A stretch of DNA of 64,000 nucleotides from Bradyrhizobium sp. ORS 375 (GTDB lineage Bacteria > Pseudomonadota > Alphaproteobacteria > Rhizobiales > Xanthobacteraceae), in contig NZ_CAFI01000420.1 of the NCBI RefSeq assembly GCF_000239775.1, forward strand, positions 1 through 64,000. The letters are read 5' to 3'. A program made the position numbers and the translations under genes. Under the pieces are notes generated by a model. It was not told the DNA's origin, did no database searches, and worked only from the letters and a program-made list of their open reading frames with translations. How positions within the stretch are numbered: the first letter of the stretch is position 1; every line of letters begins with the position of its first letter. Shown here piece after piece: positions 37,046-44,799 of the stretch.

Positions 37046-38290
37046 TCATTGGACAGGCCGGTCGTCAAGGTCCAGGCTCAGCACGATGTCCACGACGTCA
37101 GCCGGCTCGAGGCGCGTGTCGAGGGTCGATGCCAGCGAACGGCCTTCCCTGACGATCTTGATCTTTGTCTCGGTGGTGCCCTGTCGTCCGAGAGATTTCC
37201 GCATGCCGACATAGCTCAACTTGTCGCCCGCGACGCGGATGTCAGACCGCAATGTCTCCAGGCTGATGTTGGCGTCACCAAGCTCCCGCAGCAGCTTCGC
37301 CTGTCGCGCATTCTCGACCTTGCCGATTTCCCAGGATCCCTTTTCTAGGTCAGTCTTGGCCCGCTCCAACTCGACCGCGGACTGCAGCGATTGGATCGAG
37401 GACAGCAGGACGATGCGCCTGGCATCGGCCATGCGGGTGTTGGGAGCGAGGCCCTTCTTGAAGGTGTCCTGGATCCGCGCATATTCGTCCTGGTCGGCCT
37501 GCATGCCCTCGGTTTCGGATTGGCTGCGCTGGGCCATCATGTTGCGGCTTTCCTGCAGGCGGTCCTGCAGCCGGACGAGATGGTTGCGCTGCATGTCGTG
37601 ATCGGTCTGATCGATCCTGAGCTGCGCGTTCTCGATCTGGGCGATGGTCGATAAGGCCGCTGCCGGCAATGGGACGGCGGCAAGCTCCTTGTCTTCGTTC
37701 TCGACGGCCTGTCCGAGCTCGAGCTTCAGACGCCGGACACGCGCGAGTCCCTTTGCATAGTCGAGCCAAGCCGTCGTGTATTTGCCCTGCAGATCGGCGG
37801 ACTGCAGGATGGGGTCCTCGATCCGCGACCGCAGCAGATCGTAGCCACCCGCGAGACTAAGCGCCTGGCGCACCGTCAGTCCCGGCCGGTATGGCTGGCT
37901 GCCCGGCTTCGATACATCACCATTGACATACACCGGACGATACTCGGCAATCGTAACCACGATCTCGTCGCCCCCGATCACGTCGCGCTCGATCTTGTTG
38001 TAACCACGCTGACGAAACTCGCGCTGCGACAGTACTCCCGCCAGTTTCGTCCGAAGATCGGACAAGGTCAGACCGGCGGCGGCGATCGTGCCGGCCAAAG
38101 GCAAGGTCAGGTTGCCGTCGATGTCCACGGCCGATTTCTGCTTCAGGTCGGGCACGCCTGCGACCGAGAAGTCGATGACATCACCCGGCGAAATCTTGTA
38201 GTCGGCCCACACCGGCGTCGCGTGCAGAGCCCCGGCCACCAAGATCGCGGCGAAGCTCAGACCTCTCAAGCGGGTTTGGTATGGACGCAT
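37046..38290 (-). CDS. exoF: Polysaccharide export outer-membrane protein, ExoF type
   Basis: A 414-residue protein. Start ATG 38290 follows a perfect AGGAGG with four-base spacing; the frame extends 34 codons further without a signal. It has a signal peptide (SFAAILVAGALHATPVWA) and then the poly-export domain YKISPGDVIDFSVAGVP, with the SLBB-type motif PVYVNGDVSKPGSQPYRPGLTVRQALSLAGG. A long coiled coil near residues 190-330 follows, as in ExoF of Sinorhizobium. ExoF and ExoP together form the export channel. It is divergent from the exoP-like gene, with a 9-bp inverted repeat between them. Confidence 0.9.
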   Translation of the reverse strand: MRPYQTRLRGLSFAAILVAGALHATPVWADYKISPGDVIDFSVAGVPDLKQKSAVDIDGNLTLPLAGTIAAAGLTLSDLRTKLAGVLSQREFRQRGYNKIERDVIGGDEIVVTIAEYRPVYVNGDVSKPGSQPYRPGLTVRQALSLAGGYDLLRSRIEDPILQSADLQGKYTTAWLDYAKGLARVRRLKLELGQAVENEDKELAAVPLPAAALSTIAQIENAQLRIDQTDHDMQRNHLVRLQDRLQESRNMMAQRSQSETEGMQADQDEYARIQDTFKKGLAPNTRMADARRIVLLSSIQSLQSAVELERAKTDLEKGSWEIGKVENARQAKLLRELGDANISLETLRSDIRVAGDKLSYVGMRKSLGRQGTTETKIKIVREGRSLASTLDTRLEPADVVDIVLSLDLDDRPVQ

Positions 38291-38355
38291 CCAACCTCCT
38301 GAAGAGTGGCCGCGGGCGTGCTGCGTCCACGCGGACAACGATGCGTCAGCATGCG

Positions 38356-38381
38356 TGATAAGTCCGCCGCGCGACTTATCA
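38356..38381. promoter_or_regulatory. Inverted repeat in the exoF/exoP divergent region
   Basis: TGATAAGTC and GACTTATCA form a perfect 9-bp inverted repeat around 8 bases, 66 bases upstream of the exoF-like start and 92 bases from the exoP-like start. Symmetry and position fit an operator for a dimeric regulator that could act on both genes. Confidence 0.55.
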
Positions 38382-38472
38382 AATGATGGCACGGGGCGCC
38401 TAAAAATGGGCGATGGAGAGCACGGCCGTCCTTGCTGATTTTTGCTGAGTACCGTGCAAACCCGGTGATGCC

Positions 38473-40335
38473 TTGAACATCGAAAGTCGCTCCCATCTCT
38501 TCAGCTATCCCATACGGGACGCTGTCCGTAGCTCGCAATGGGATCTGCGCGCGTTCGTGGCGCTGTTATCCCGTCGCCGGGCGCTTTTCATCACGATGAT
38601 TGGCGCTGCCCTCGCTGCGGGATTGTTGTTTGCTCTCCTGGCGACGCCGGTGTTTACCGCGGAAGGCACGGTGCAGGTCGATCCGCTGCGCTCGCTGCAG
38701 CCGGCCGGGGCGATGCGGGCGGGCTCTCAGGAGACCTTGTCTCTCGATCTCGCCGCAGTCGACTCGCAGGTCGAAAAGCTGAAATCGGAGCAGCTGGCGC
38801 GGGACGTGATCACGCAGCTCGGGCTGGCCACAAATCCCGACCTCGTCGCTGAGAGCGCGGTTTCGCGCGCTTTTGCGACGCTACGAGCGATGCTGCGGCC
38901 TGCGCCGGCCGTGAACGGCGATATTCCCGCCGCGACCGTTCGTGAATTCCAGAACCGGCTGGACGTGCGGCGCGTGCGCGAGACCTACATGATATCGCTG
39001 CGCTTCTCGTCGACGTCGCCCAGGCTCGCCGCCACCGTGGTGAACACGCTGATGCAGACGCATCTCGATCGTGAGCGCGACGCCCGGCGCAGGTCGATCC
39101 AGTCCGAGATCGATTGGATGGACGACCGGCTCGCGCGTCTGCGCAACGACATCGCCGCGGCCGACGAGGCCTTGAAGCAGGCGACGCTCCGCGGCGCCCA
39201 GCGGCAGGAGACGAGCAAGCTTGAGCAGCAAGCTGCAGCCAACCGATCGGTGTACGAACATCTGCTCGACCGCTACACGACATCGGTCCAGCAGCTGTCG
39301 TTTCCGTACCAGCAGACCACGATCGTGACCGGCGCGCGGGTTCCGCAGGAGCAGAGTTTTCCAAAACTGTCCATCGTCTTACTGCTGAGCGGACTGTGCG
39401 GCCTGCTGCTCAGCCTCGCTCTCATCGCCTATCGTGAGCTGAGCAATAATGGCTTTCGTTCGGCTCGACAGGCCGAGGCATCCTTGGGCGTGCCGGTGAT
39501 CGGTCTGGTGCCGAAGCGCCAGCGGGCGTCCGCTCGCATCAGCCGCGCAGGTACATCGAGGACCCCGTTGGATCAGCTGCGACCTCTGTGGTCGAATGCA
39601 AGGTTGAGCCGTCGCGAAAGGCCGTGTACGTCGATGTCGCTGGATAATTTCGGCGACTGCCGGTACGTGCTCGACAAGCCGATGTCCCGCTTCACCGAAG
39701 GTCTGCGCAACGCGAAGGTCGGCGTCGATCGGTCTGTACCGCGAGAGGATCGCGGACGGGCTGTCGGGTTCACCTCGGCGCTTCCAGGCGAAGGAAGCGC
39801 CGTCATCGCCGGCAACTTCGCCCATTTGGCTGCGGCGTGCGGCAAGCGGACGCTCCTGATTGATGCAGATCTCCGAACCGCCGCGCTGACGGCCGCCATC
39901 GTGAATGATGGAGCGCGCAGTCTGACCGATGTCCTATCCGGACGCGCGACTCTGGCCGATGCGACCTATATGATCACCGATGATCTGGCCTTCATCGGCG
40001 CGGGGGATCCGTCGCGATCCGCCCTGTCGCGGTGCGCGGTCGAAACTCCCGATATTCACGGTCTGATCGAGCGTGCAACTGCGCTGTACGACTATGTCAT
40101 CGTCAACCTGCCTGCGGTGGCGCCACTGGCCGATTTGCGTACTCTAGCCCCGGCGCTCGATGCGGTCGCACTCATCGTCCGCTGCGAAACGACACCCCAG
40201 CAATCCGTGCGCGACGCCATCGGAGTGCTGGTCAGCGCGCCAGTGCGGCTTGCAGGGGTCATCCTGGCTGATGCGGATCTTGAGGAGTACGGCGTCCGGT
40301 CCGCCAGTCGTACTGAATGCCTGTTTGAAGAATGA
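38473..40335 (+). CDS. exoP: ExoP-like polysaccharide copolymerase with degenerate ATPase domain
   Basis: A 620-residue copolymerase of the Wzc/ExoP type (typical length about 720-790). Residues 24-60 are the first membrane segment (LFITMIGAALAAGLLFALL), then a periplasmic Wzz domain with coiled coil to about 285 and a second segment near 300. The cytoplasmic kinase-like domain keeps Walker A' (TLLIDADLR) but Walker A reads PGEGSAV, with serine at 442 in place of lysine, and Walker B reads VIVNLPAVAP, with asparagine at 545 in place of aspartate. No C-terminal tyrosine cluster is visible. The start is TTG; no ATG is available upstream of the conserved N-terminus. It likely sets chain length without autokinase activity. 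Confidence 0.82.
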   Translation: MNIESRSHLFSYPIRDAVRSSQWDLRAFVALLSRRRALFITMIGAALAAGLLFALLATPVFTAEGTVQVDPLRSLQPAGAMRAGSQETLSLDLAAVDSQVEKLKSEQLARDVITQLGLATNPDLVAESAVSRAFATLRAMLRPAPAVNGDIPAATVREFQNRLDVRRVRETYMISLRFSSTSPRLAATVVNTLMQTHLDRERDARRRSIQSEIDWMDDRLARLRNDIAAADEALKQATLRGAQRQETSKLEQQAAANRSVYEHLLDRYTTSVQQLSFPYQQTTIVTGARVPQEQSFPKLSIVLLLSGLCGLLLSLALIAYRELSNNGFRSARQAEASLGVPVIGLVPKRQRASARISRAGTSRTPLDQLRPLWSNARLSRRERPCTSMSLDNFGDCRYVLDKPMSRFTEGLRNAKVGVDRSVPREDRGRAVGFTSALPGEGSAVIAGNFAHLAAACGKRTLLIDADLRTAALTAAIVNDGARSLTDVLSGRATLADATYMITDDLAFIGAGDPSRSALSRCAVETPDIHGLIERATALYDYVIVNLPAVAPLADLRTLAPALDAVALIVRCETTPQQSVRDAIGVLVSAPVRLAGVILADADLEEYGVRSASRTECLFEE

Positions 40336-40383
40336 ATTTCGAAGGCGTCCAGATATCGCAAGATGGCGCCCATGAGGTTGCAG

Positions 40384-41394
40384 ATGAGTAATGTCCAGAT
40401 TGCCATGATCGGCTGCGGCGCCATCGCCGACCAGTACTACTTTCCGGCGCTCGCAGCCGACAAGGCGCTGCGGGCGGCGACCTGGATCGTGGATCCGTCG
40501 CCGGAGAGCCGAAGTCGGGCGATCCGCAAGTTCGGCTTTGCGGAGGCGCAGCAACTGTCATCGTCGGCGGATCTGCCTGACTCCATCAGTCTTGCGATCA
40601 ATGCGACGCCGAGCCATCTGCACGTGACCACGACCATGCCGCTGATCGCACGGGGCATCAACGTCATTGTCGAGAAGCCGTTCGCGGAGTTCTCCGACCA
40701 GGCGCTGTCGATGGTCGACGCTGCCACCGGGAAATGTCTGCTCTCCGTCAATCAATACCGGCGTCTCGCGCCGTCTTATGCGAAGGTGCGCGCGCTTATC
40801 GAGAATGACGAGATCGGTGAGATCAGGCGGATCAGCTGGTCGGAAGGACACAAGTTCGATTGGCCGACGCAATCCGGGTTCTACTTCCGCCGTCCGTGGG
40901 GCACGGGTCGTCCGCGCGGCGCGCTTCTTGACATCGGGGTGCATGTCCTGGACCAGATCTGCTGGTGGATCGAGGACACGCCCACGCCGCTGTCGGTCGT
41001 CATGGACGGCTATGGCGGTCCCGAAGCGTTCGTCCTGGCAAAAATGGCCAGCGGCAACATCGAGATTGATCTCGGGATCAGCTTTCACGGCAAGCTCGCC
41101 AACAGCTTCGTAATTGAGGGAAGTAAGGGCACGATTAAGGGGTCGACGCATGATTATGCGAGGATGGAGCTGAAGACCGGCAAGGGCGGGTGGCGATCGA
41201 TTCCGGCTGTGGGCGCGACCGGATGGCCGGCGATGGCAACGCGCCTGGTCACGAACGTGACCGAGACCATTGCGGGCCGCGACAAGCTGCTCGTCGCCGC
41301 CGCTGACGTCATCCCGTCCCTCGTCGCAATCGACTCGCTCTATGCTGCGGCAACCGAACTGTGGCCGGACAGCTACAAGGAGTGGATGGCATGA
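40384..41394 (+). CDS. Gfo/Idh/MocA family oxidoreductase
   Basis: A 336-residue NAD(P)-dependent sugar oxidoreductase. The dinucleotide motif is VQIAMIGCGAIADQYYFPAL, the substrate lysine is in NVIVEKPFA and DIGVHVLDQICWWI is the C-terminal active-site region with histidine. GAGG lies six bases before the ATG at 40384. The family oxidises or reduces sugar or inositol substrates and nucleotide-sugars. Its stop overlaps the start of the following epimerase/dehydratase gene by four bases, so both act together, probably in making an unusual sugar for the polysaccharide. Confidence 0.9.
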   Translation: MSNVQIAMIGCGAIADQYYFPALAADKALRAATWIVDPSPESRSRAIRKFGFAEAQQLSSSADLPDSISLAINATPSHLHVTTTMPLIARGINVIVEKPFAEFSDQALSMVDAATGKCLLSVNQYRRLAPSYAKVRALIENDEIGEIRRISWSEGHKFDWPTQSGFYFRRPWGTGRPRGALLDIGVHVLDQICWWIEDTPTPLSVVMDGYGGPEAFVLAKMASGNIEIDLGISFHGKLANSFVIEGSKGTIKGSTHDYARMELKTGKGGWRSIPAVGATGWPAMATRLVTNVTETIAGRDKLLVAAADVIPSLVAIDSLYAAATELWPDSYKEWMA

Positions 41395-42446
41395 TGCCGC
41401 GGGTCCTGGTCACGGGAGCCGGCGGGTTCGTCGGCGGGTGGATGGCCGAAGCGTTTCATTTGCAGGGCTGGGCGGAGGTACGGGCCGGGATCAGCCGATG
41501 GTCGAGCGCCGCACGGATCGCCCGGTTTCCGATCGAGATCGTCGAATGCGACGTCATGAACGAGACGTCGATGATGGCCGCGCTGGAAGGCTGCGACTAC
41601 GTCGTCCATTGTGCGCGCGGGCGAGGTGATGACAACACTGTTACCGTCGAAGGGACGCGCCTTCTGTTGCGCTGCGCGGAAGCGCAGGGCGTGAAGAAGC
41701 TCATCTACATGAGCTCCGTCGCGGTCTATGGTGCCGCCGTCGGCGCGATCGACGAAGACACCCGCCCCGTGCTACCCATCACGCAATATGGCCAGGGCAA
41801 GCGCGAGGCGGAGGAAATATGCCGTGCAGCCGCGCATCCCGGTTTTTGCATCGCCGCCATCCGGCCGACGCTCATCTACGGTCCGTTCAGCGAGCAGTGG
41901 ACCATTCCCTACATTCAGCGTCTGGTGTCCGGACGCTGGCGGGCGCTGGGACGCGCGGGCGAGGGGCGATGCAATCTGGTCTATGTCGGCGATCTGGTGC
42001 GGCTCGCTCGTTTCCTGATCGACAGCGACTTCGGCAGCTATGATGTGTTCAACGCCAACGGGCCGGAGATCCCGACCTGGAATTCCTATCTCGAGCGCCT
42101 CAATGCGGAGCTCGACCTGCCGCCCTTGGCGCCGCCGGACCGCGCCTTGGGTCTGCGCGTCGCGATGCGCGTGCCCGTTCGCAAGCTCGGAAAATATCTG
42201 CTGGCGAACCACAAGAGCCTCGTCAGCGCGGTCGCTCAGCGGAGCCCGCAACTGAAATCGGCGATGCTGAAGACAGAAGCGGATCTCCGGTTGATGCCGA
42301 ACGCCGACGAGATCGAGCGTTTCGCCACCGAGGTGACCTATTCCAACGCGAGGGCAGCGGGCCTGGGCTTCGCGCCGACCACGTCCGTGGACCGCGGCAT
42401 TGCACTGACGGTGGATTGGGCGCGGCAGCTCCGCTTCGTGACGTGA
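41391..42446 (+). CDS. NAD-dependent epimerase/dehydratase family protein
   Basis: A 351-residue extended short-chain dehydrogenase. The glycine-rich loop is RVLVTGAGGFVGGW, the catalytic serine/tyrosine/lysine triad lies in YMSSVAVYG and QYGQGKREAEE. The first ATG overlaps the preceding stop (ATGA), with AAGGAGTGG before it. Members act on nucleotide sugars as 4-epimerases, dehydratases or reductases; the lower-similarity C-terminus gives no substrate hint. It ends 10 bases before a convergent Crp-type gene that marks the right edge of the polysaccharide cluster. Confidence 0.9.
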   Translation: MMPRVLVTGAGGFVGGWMAEAFHLQGWAEVRAGISRWSSAARIARFPIEIVECDVMNETSMMAALEGCDYVVHCARGRGDDNTVTVEGTRLLLRCAEAQGVKKLIYMSSVAVYGAAVGAIDEDTRPVLPITQYGQGKREAEEICRAAAHPGFCIAAIRPTLIYGPFSEQWTIPYIQRLVSGRWRALGRAGEGRCNLVYVGDLVRLARFLIDSDFGSYDVFNANGPEIPTWNSYLERLNAELDLPPLAPPDRALGLRVAMRVPVRKLGKYLLANHKSLVSAVAQRSPQLKSAMLKTEADLRLMPNADEIERFATEVTYSNARAAGLGFAPTTSVDRGIALTVDWARQLRFVT

Positions 42447-42456
42447 GGCCAGCCGG

Positions 42457-43167
42457 TCACTCGGAATATTCCGACAGCTGCTCCAGCCGCTTCCGGTTCA
42501 AGATCTGCAGCTTGCCCCCGGTCTGTTGCACGAGCCCCGCCGAGCGCAGCTGCTTCATCACCCGATTGACGTGGACGACGCTCAGTCCCAGCGCATCGGC
42601 CAGCATTTCCTGCGTCAGAGGAAACTCATATCGTCCGTCCGACGTCAGGCCGACCCGCATCAGCCGCGAGTGCAGTTCGAGGAGGAGATGCGCCATCCGC
42701 TGCACGGCGCTGTGACAGCCGAGACGGATCATCTGATTGCGATAGAATTGCAGGTGGTCGCGCGCGACCGTGAGGTTGAACCGCTCGATGACATCGAGCA
42801 AGCGTGCCGACCGCGGGCCGCCAATATGGGTTACGTCGACGATTTCGACCGGCGTAATCGCCACGATTCCGTCGGACACCGGCTCTCCGAGGTAGCTGAA
42901 CGGCGCGAGAGGATCCCCGGGGATCAGGAAGCCTGAGATCTGCCGTCGGCCGTCGGCCAGGAACTCCTGCCGAAGCGCCCATCCGGAAGCAAGGAAGCTC
43001 GATCTCCTGTGCTCGCCATCTTCCGCGATCAGTGAGCCCTTCTCGCGGAGCTCGCTGCCTGCCGTCCGGATCTGCTGTTGCTCATCGTCACTCAGCGCGA
43101 CAACGGCTGACATGCCTTTCAGCAGGGTCTCTCGTCGACGAATCGACAGGTCGTGGGCCGCACGCAT
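42457..43167 (-). CDS. Crp/Fnr family transcription regulator (right edge of polysaccharide cluster)
   Basis: A 236-residue regulator beginning at ATG 43167 behind GAGAGG. The sensory domain contains FLADGRRQISGFLIPGDPLA and a C-terminal winged helix with LTQEMLADALGLSVVHVNRV. Its closest match in the window is the regulator at 25201-25998: the shared blocks are near identical in the helix-turn-helix. The pair flanks the polysaccharide cluster, which suggests duplication. Ligand unknown; the arginine that contacts cAMP in Crp is not clearly present. Confidence 0.86.
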   Translation of the reverse strand: MRAAHDLSIRRRETLLKGMSAVVALSDDEQQQIRTAGSELREKGSLIAEDGEHRRSSFLASGWALRQEFLADGRRQISGFLIPGDPLAPFSYLGEPVSDGIVAITPVEIVDVTHIGGPRSARLLDVIERFNLTVARDHLQFYRNQMIRLGCHSAVQRMAHLLLELHSRLMRVGLTSDGRYEFPLTQEMLADALGLSVVHVNRVMKQLRSAGLVQQTGGKLQILNRKRLEQLSEYSE

Positions 43168-43244
43168 ACAAAGCCTCTCACGCACTGTGAACAGGTCATC
43201 AAACGACGCTCTGACCTCATGTTGCTACAGGCTCAATGATCATT

Positions 43245-43280
43245 CCGCACGTACATGTGTTAATGGGTCGGCACGTGCGG
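43245..43280. promoter_or_regulatory. Inverted repeat between the Crp-type gene and the RND operon
   Basis: CCGCACGT at 43245-43252 and ACGTGCGG at 43273-43280 are perfect inverted copies around 20 bases, with TACATGTG in the middle. The position, 78 bases upstream of the Crp-type start and about 178 bases upstream of the efflux operon, fits a shared operator. Confidence 0.42.
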
Positions 43281-43457
43281 TGACGCATGGCGACCCTTGT
43301 AGTCGCGGCCTCCACGCGTCGATCGCTCCGGCATCATCAGCGCCTTCTGCTCGGTCGACATTATGAACCTTTGTTGATGCGCCGCGTTTGCAGCCGGGTC
43401 GCTCGATCCATCAGTGTCGCTGGCGCGGGCCGTCCGAGGGCGAGCGGGAGGGAAACG

Positions 43458-44798
43458 ATGCCGGGACGCTACCGCCTGCTTTGCGCGATCATTCTGTGGG
43501 CGGGTTCGGCGCATTCGCTGGCCGCGCAGGGCAATCCCGGCGGCGCTGTTGCTGTTGGCGTCATCGCCGCGGCGGAGCGCCCGATGACCGAGACCGAGCA
43601 GTTTCTGGGACGCATCGAAGCCGTCCGTCGCGTCGACCTGGTCGCACGCGTCACGGCCTTTCTCAACAAGCGCTCGTTCACCGAAGGCGGCGAGGTCAGA
43701 GCGGGCGACAAGCTCTATGAGCTGGAGAAAGGACCGTTCCAGGCTGACCTCGCCGCGAAGCAGGCTGTGGTTGCCCAGCTTCAGGCGACGCTTGAGAACG
43801 CCCGGCTCACCACCGAGCGCGCGAAGGCGCTGCTCAGCGGTCCTGCCGGATTGCAGTCCAACTACGACGCGGCCATTGCCACCCAGCGGAGCCTGGAAGC
43901 GCAGATCAACGCCGCCCAGGCCCAGGTCGAGGCGTCGCAGATCAGCCTGAACTATACCGACATCACCGCGCCGATCGACGGCAAGATCGGCCGCACGGCG
44001 GTGACCGAGGGCAATGTCGTCAGTCCTTCATCGGGTGTGTTGACGACGATCGTCAGCCAGGATCCGATGTATGTGACGTTCCCGATCGCCGTGCGCGAGG
44101 CGCTGGCGCTGCGCGACCGCTATGCGCCGAAGGGCGGATTCGACGCGGTCGCCATCCGTATCCGTCTGCCGAATGGGCGGCTGTACGGTCAGCGCGGACA
44201 GCTCAATTTCGCCAGCAACACCATTACGACCAACACCGACACCATCACCGTGAGGGGTCAGATCGCCAATCCGCCGATCTCGGGCGGCCAGGATGGCTCA
44301 GCGCCCAACCGTGAACTGGTGGACGGCGAGTTCGTCACGGTTCTGCTCGAGGGCGTGCAGCCCGTGGAGGTCCTGGCGGTGCCGCGCGCAGCTGTGCTGT
44401 CCGACCAGCAGGGCAGTTACGTTTTCGTGGTCGGGGCGGACAACACGGTCGAGCAGCGCCGGGTGCAACTCGGGCAGTCGACGCCAACGCTCGCCAGCGT
44501 GACGCATGGGCTCGAGAAGGGCGAGCGAGTCGTTGCCGAAGGCCTGCAGCGCGTGAAGGCCGGCGCCAAGGTGTCGCCGGGGCCGGCGAGCGCGCAGGTC
44601 CAGGCGACCATGTCCGACGATAATCTCAACGCAGCTGGAAGCGGCAATGCCGGAAACCAGTCTGTCGGCGCGGCCACGGGTGCATCCAGCGGCGGCAGCA
44701 ACAACGGCATGAGCAGCGACACCGGCAAGCCGACAGCCGCCCCTCCAGCCAGCGGGGCGGGCGGCATGCCTGCCGGCGCGTCCAACAGCGGCCGCTGA
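43458..44798 (+). CDS. RND efflux membrane fusion protein
   Basis: A 446-residue periplasmic adaptor (AcrA/MexA family). The ATG at 43458 has GGGAGGGAAACG upstream. A signal peptide without lipobox ([17 protein letters not shown]) precedes the lipoyl and hairpin regions ([18 protein letters not shown], then a coiled coil with [20 protein letters not shown]) and the beta-barrel domain with RVQLGQ. The last 65 residues are glycine/serine/alanine-rich and unconserved. It is coupled to the RND pump starting one base after its stop. It connects the inner-membrane pump with a TolC-like channel that is not in this operon. Confidence 0.92.
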   Translation: MPGRYRLLCAIILWAGSAHSLAAQGNPGGAVAVGVIAAAERPMTETEQFLGRIEAVRRVDLVARVTAFLNKRSFTEGGEVRAGDKLYELEKGPFQADLAAKQAVVAQLQATLENARLTTERAKALLSGPAGLQSNYDAAIATQRSLEAQINAAQAQVEASQISLNYTDITAPIDGKIGRTAVTEGNVVSPSSGVLTTIVSQDPMYVTFPIAVREALALRDRYAPKGGFDAVAIRIRLPNGRLYGQRGQLNFASNTITTNTDTITVRGQIANPPISGGQDGSAPNRELVDGEFVTVLLEGVQPVEVLAVPRAAVLSDQQGSYVFVVGADNTVEQRRVQLGQSTPTLASVTHGLEKGERVVAEGLQRVKAGAKVSPGPASAQVQATMSDDNLNAAGSGNAGNQSVGAATGASSGGSNNGMSSDTGKPTAAPPASGAGGMPAGASNSGR

Positions 44799-44799
44799 C

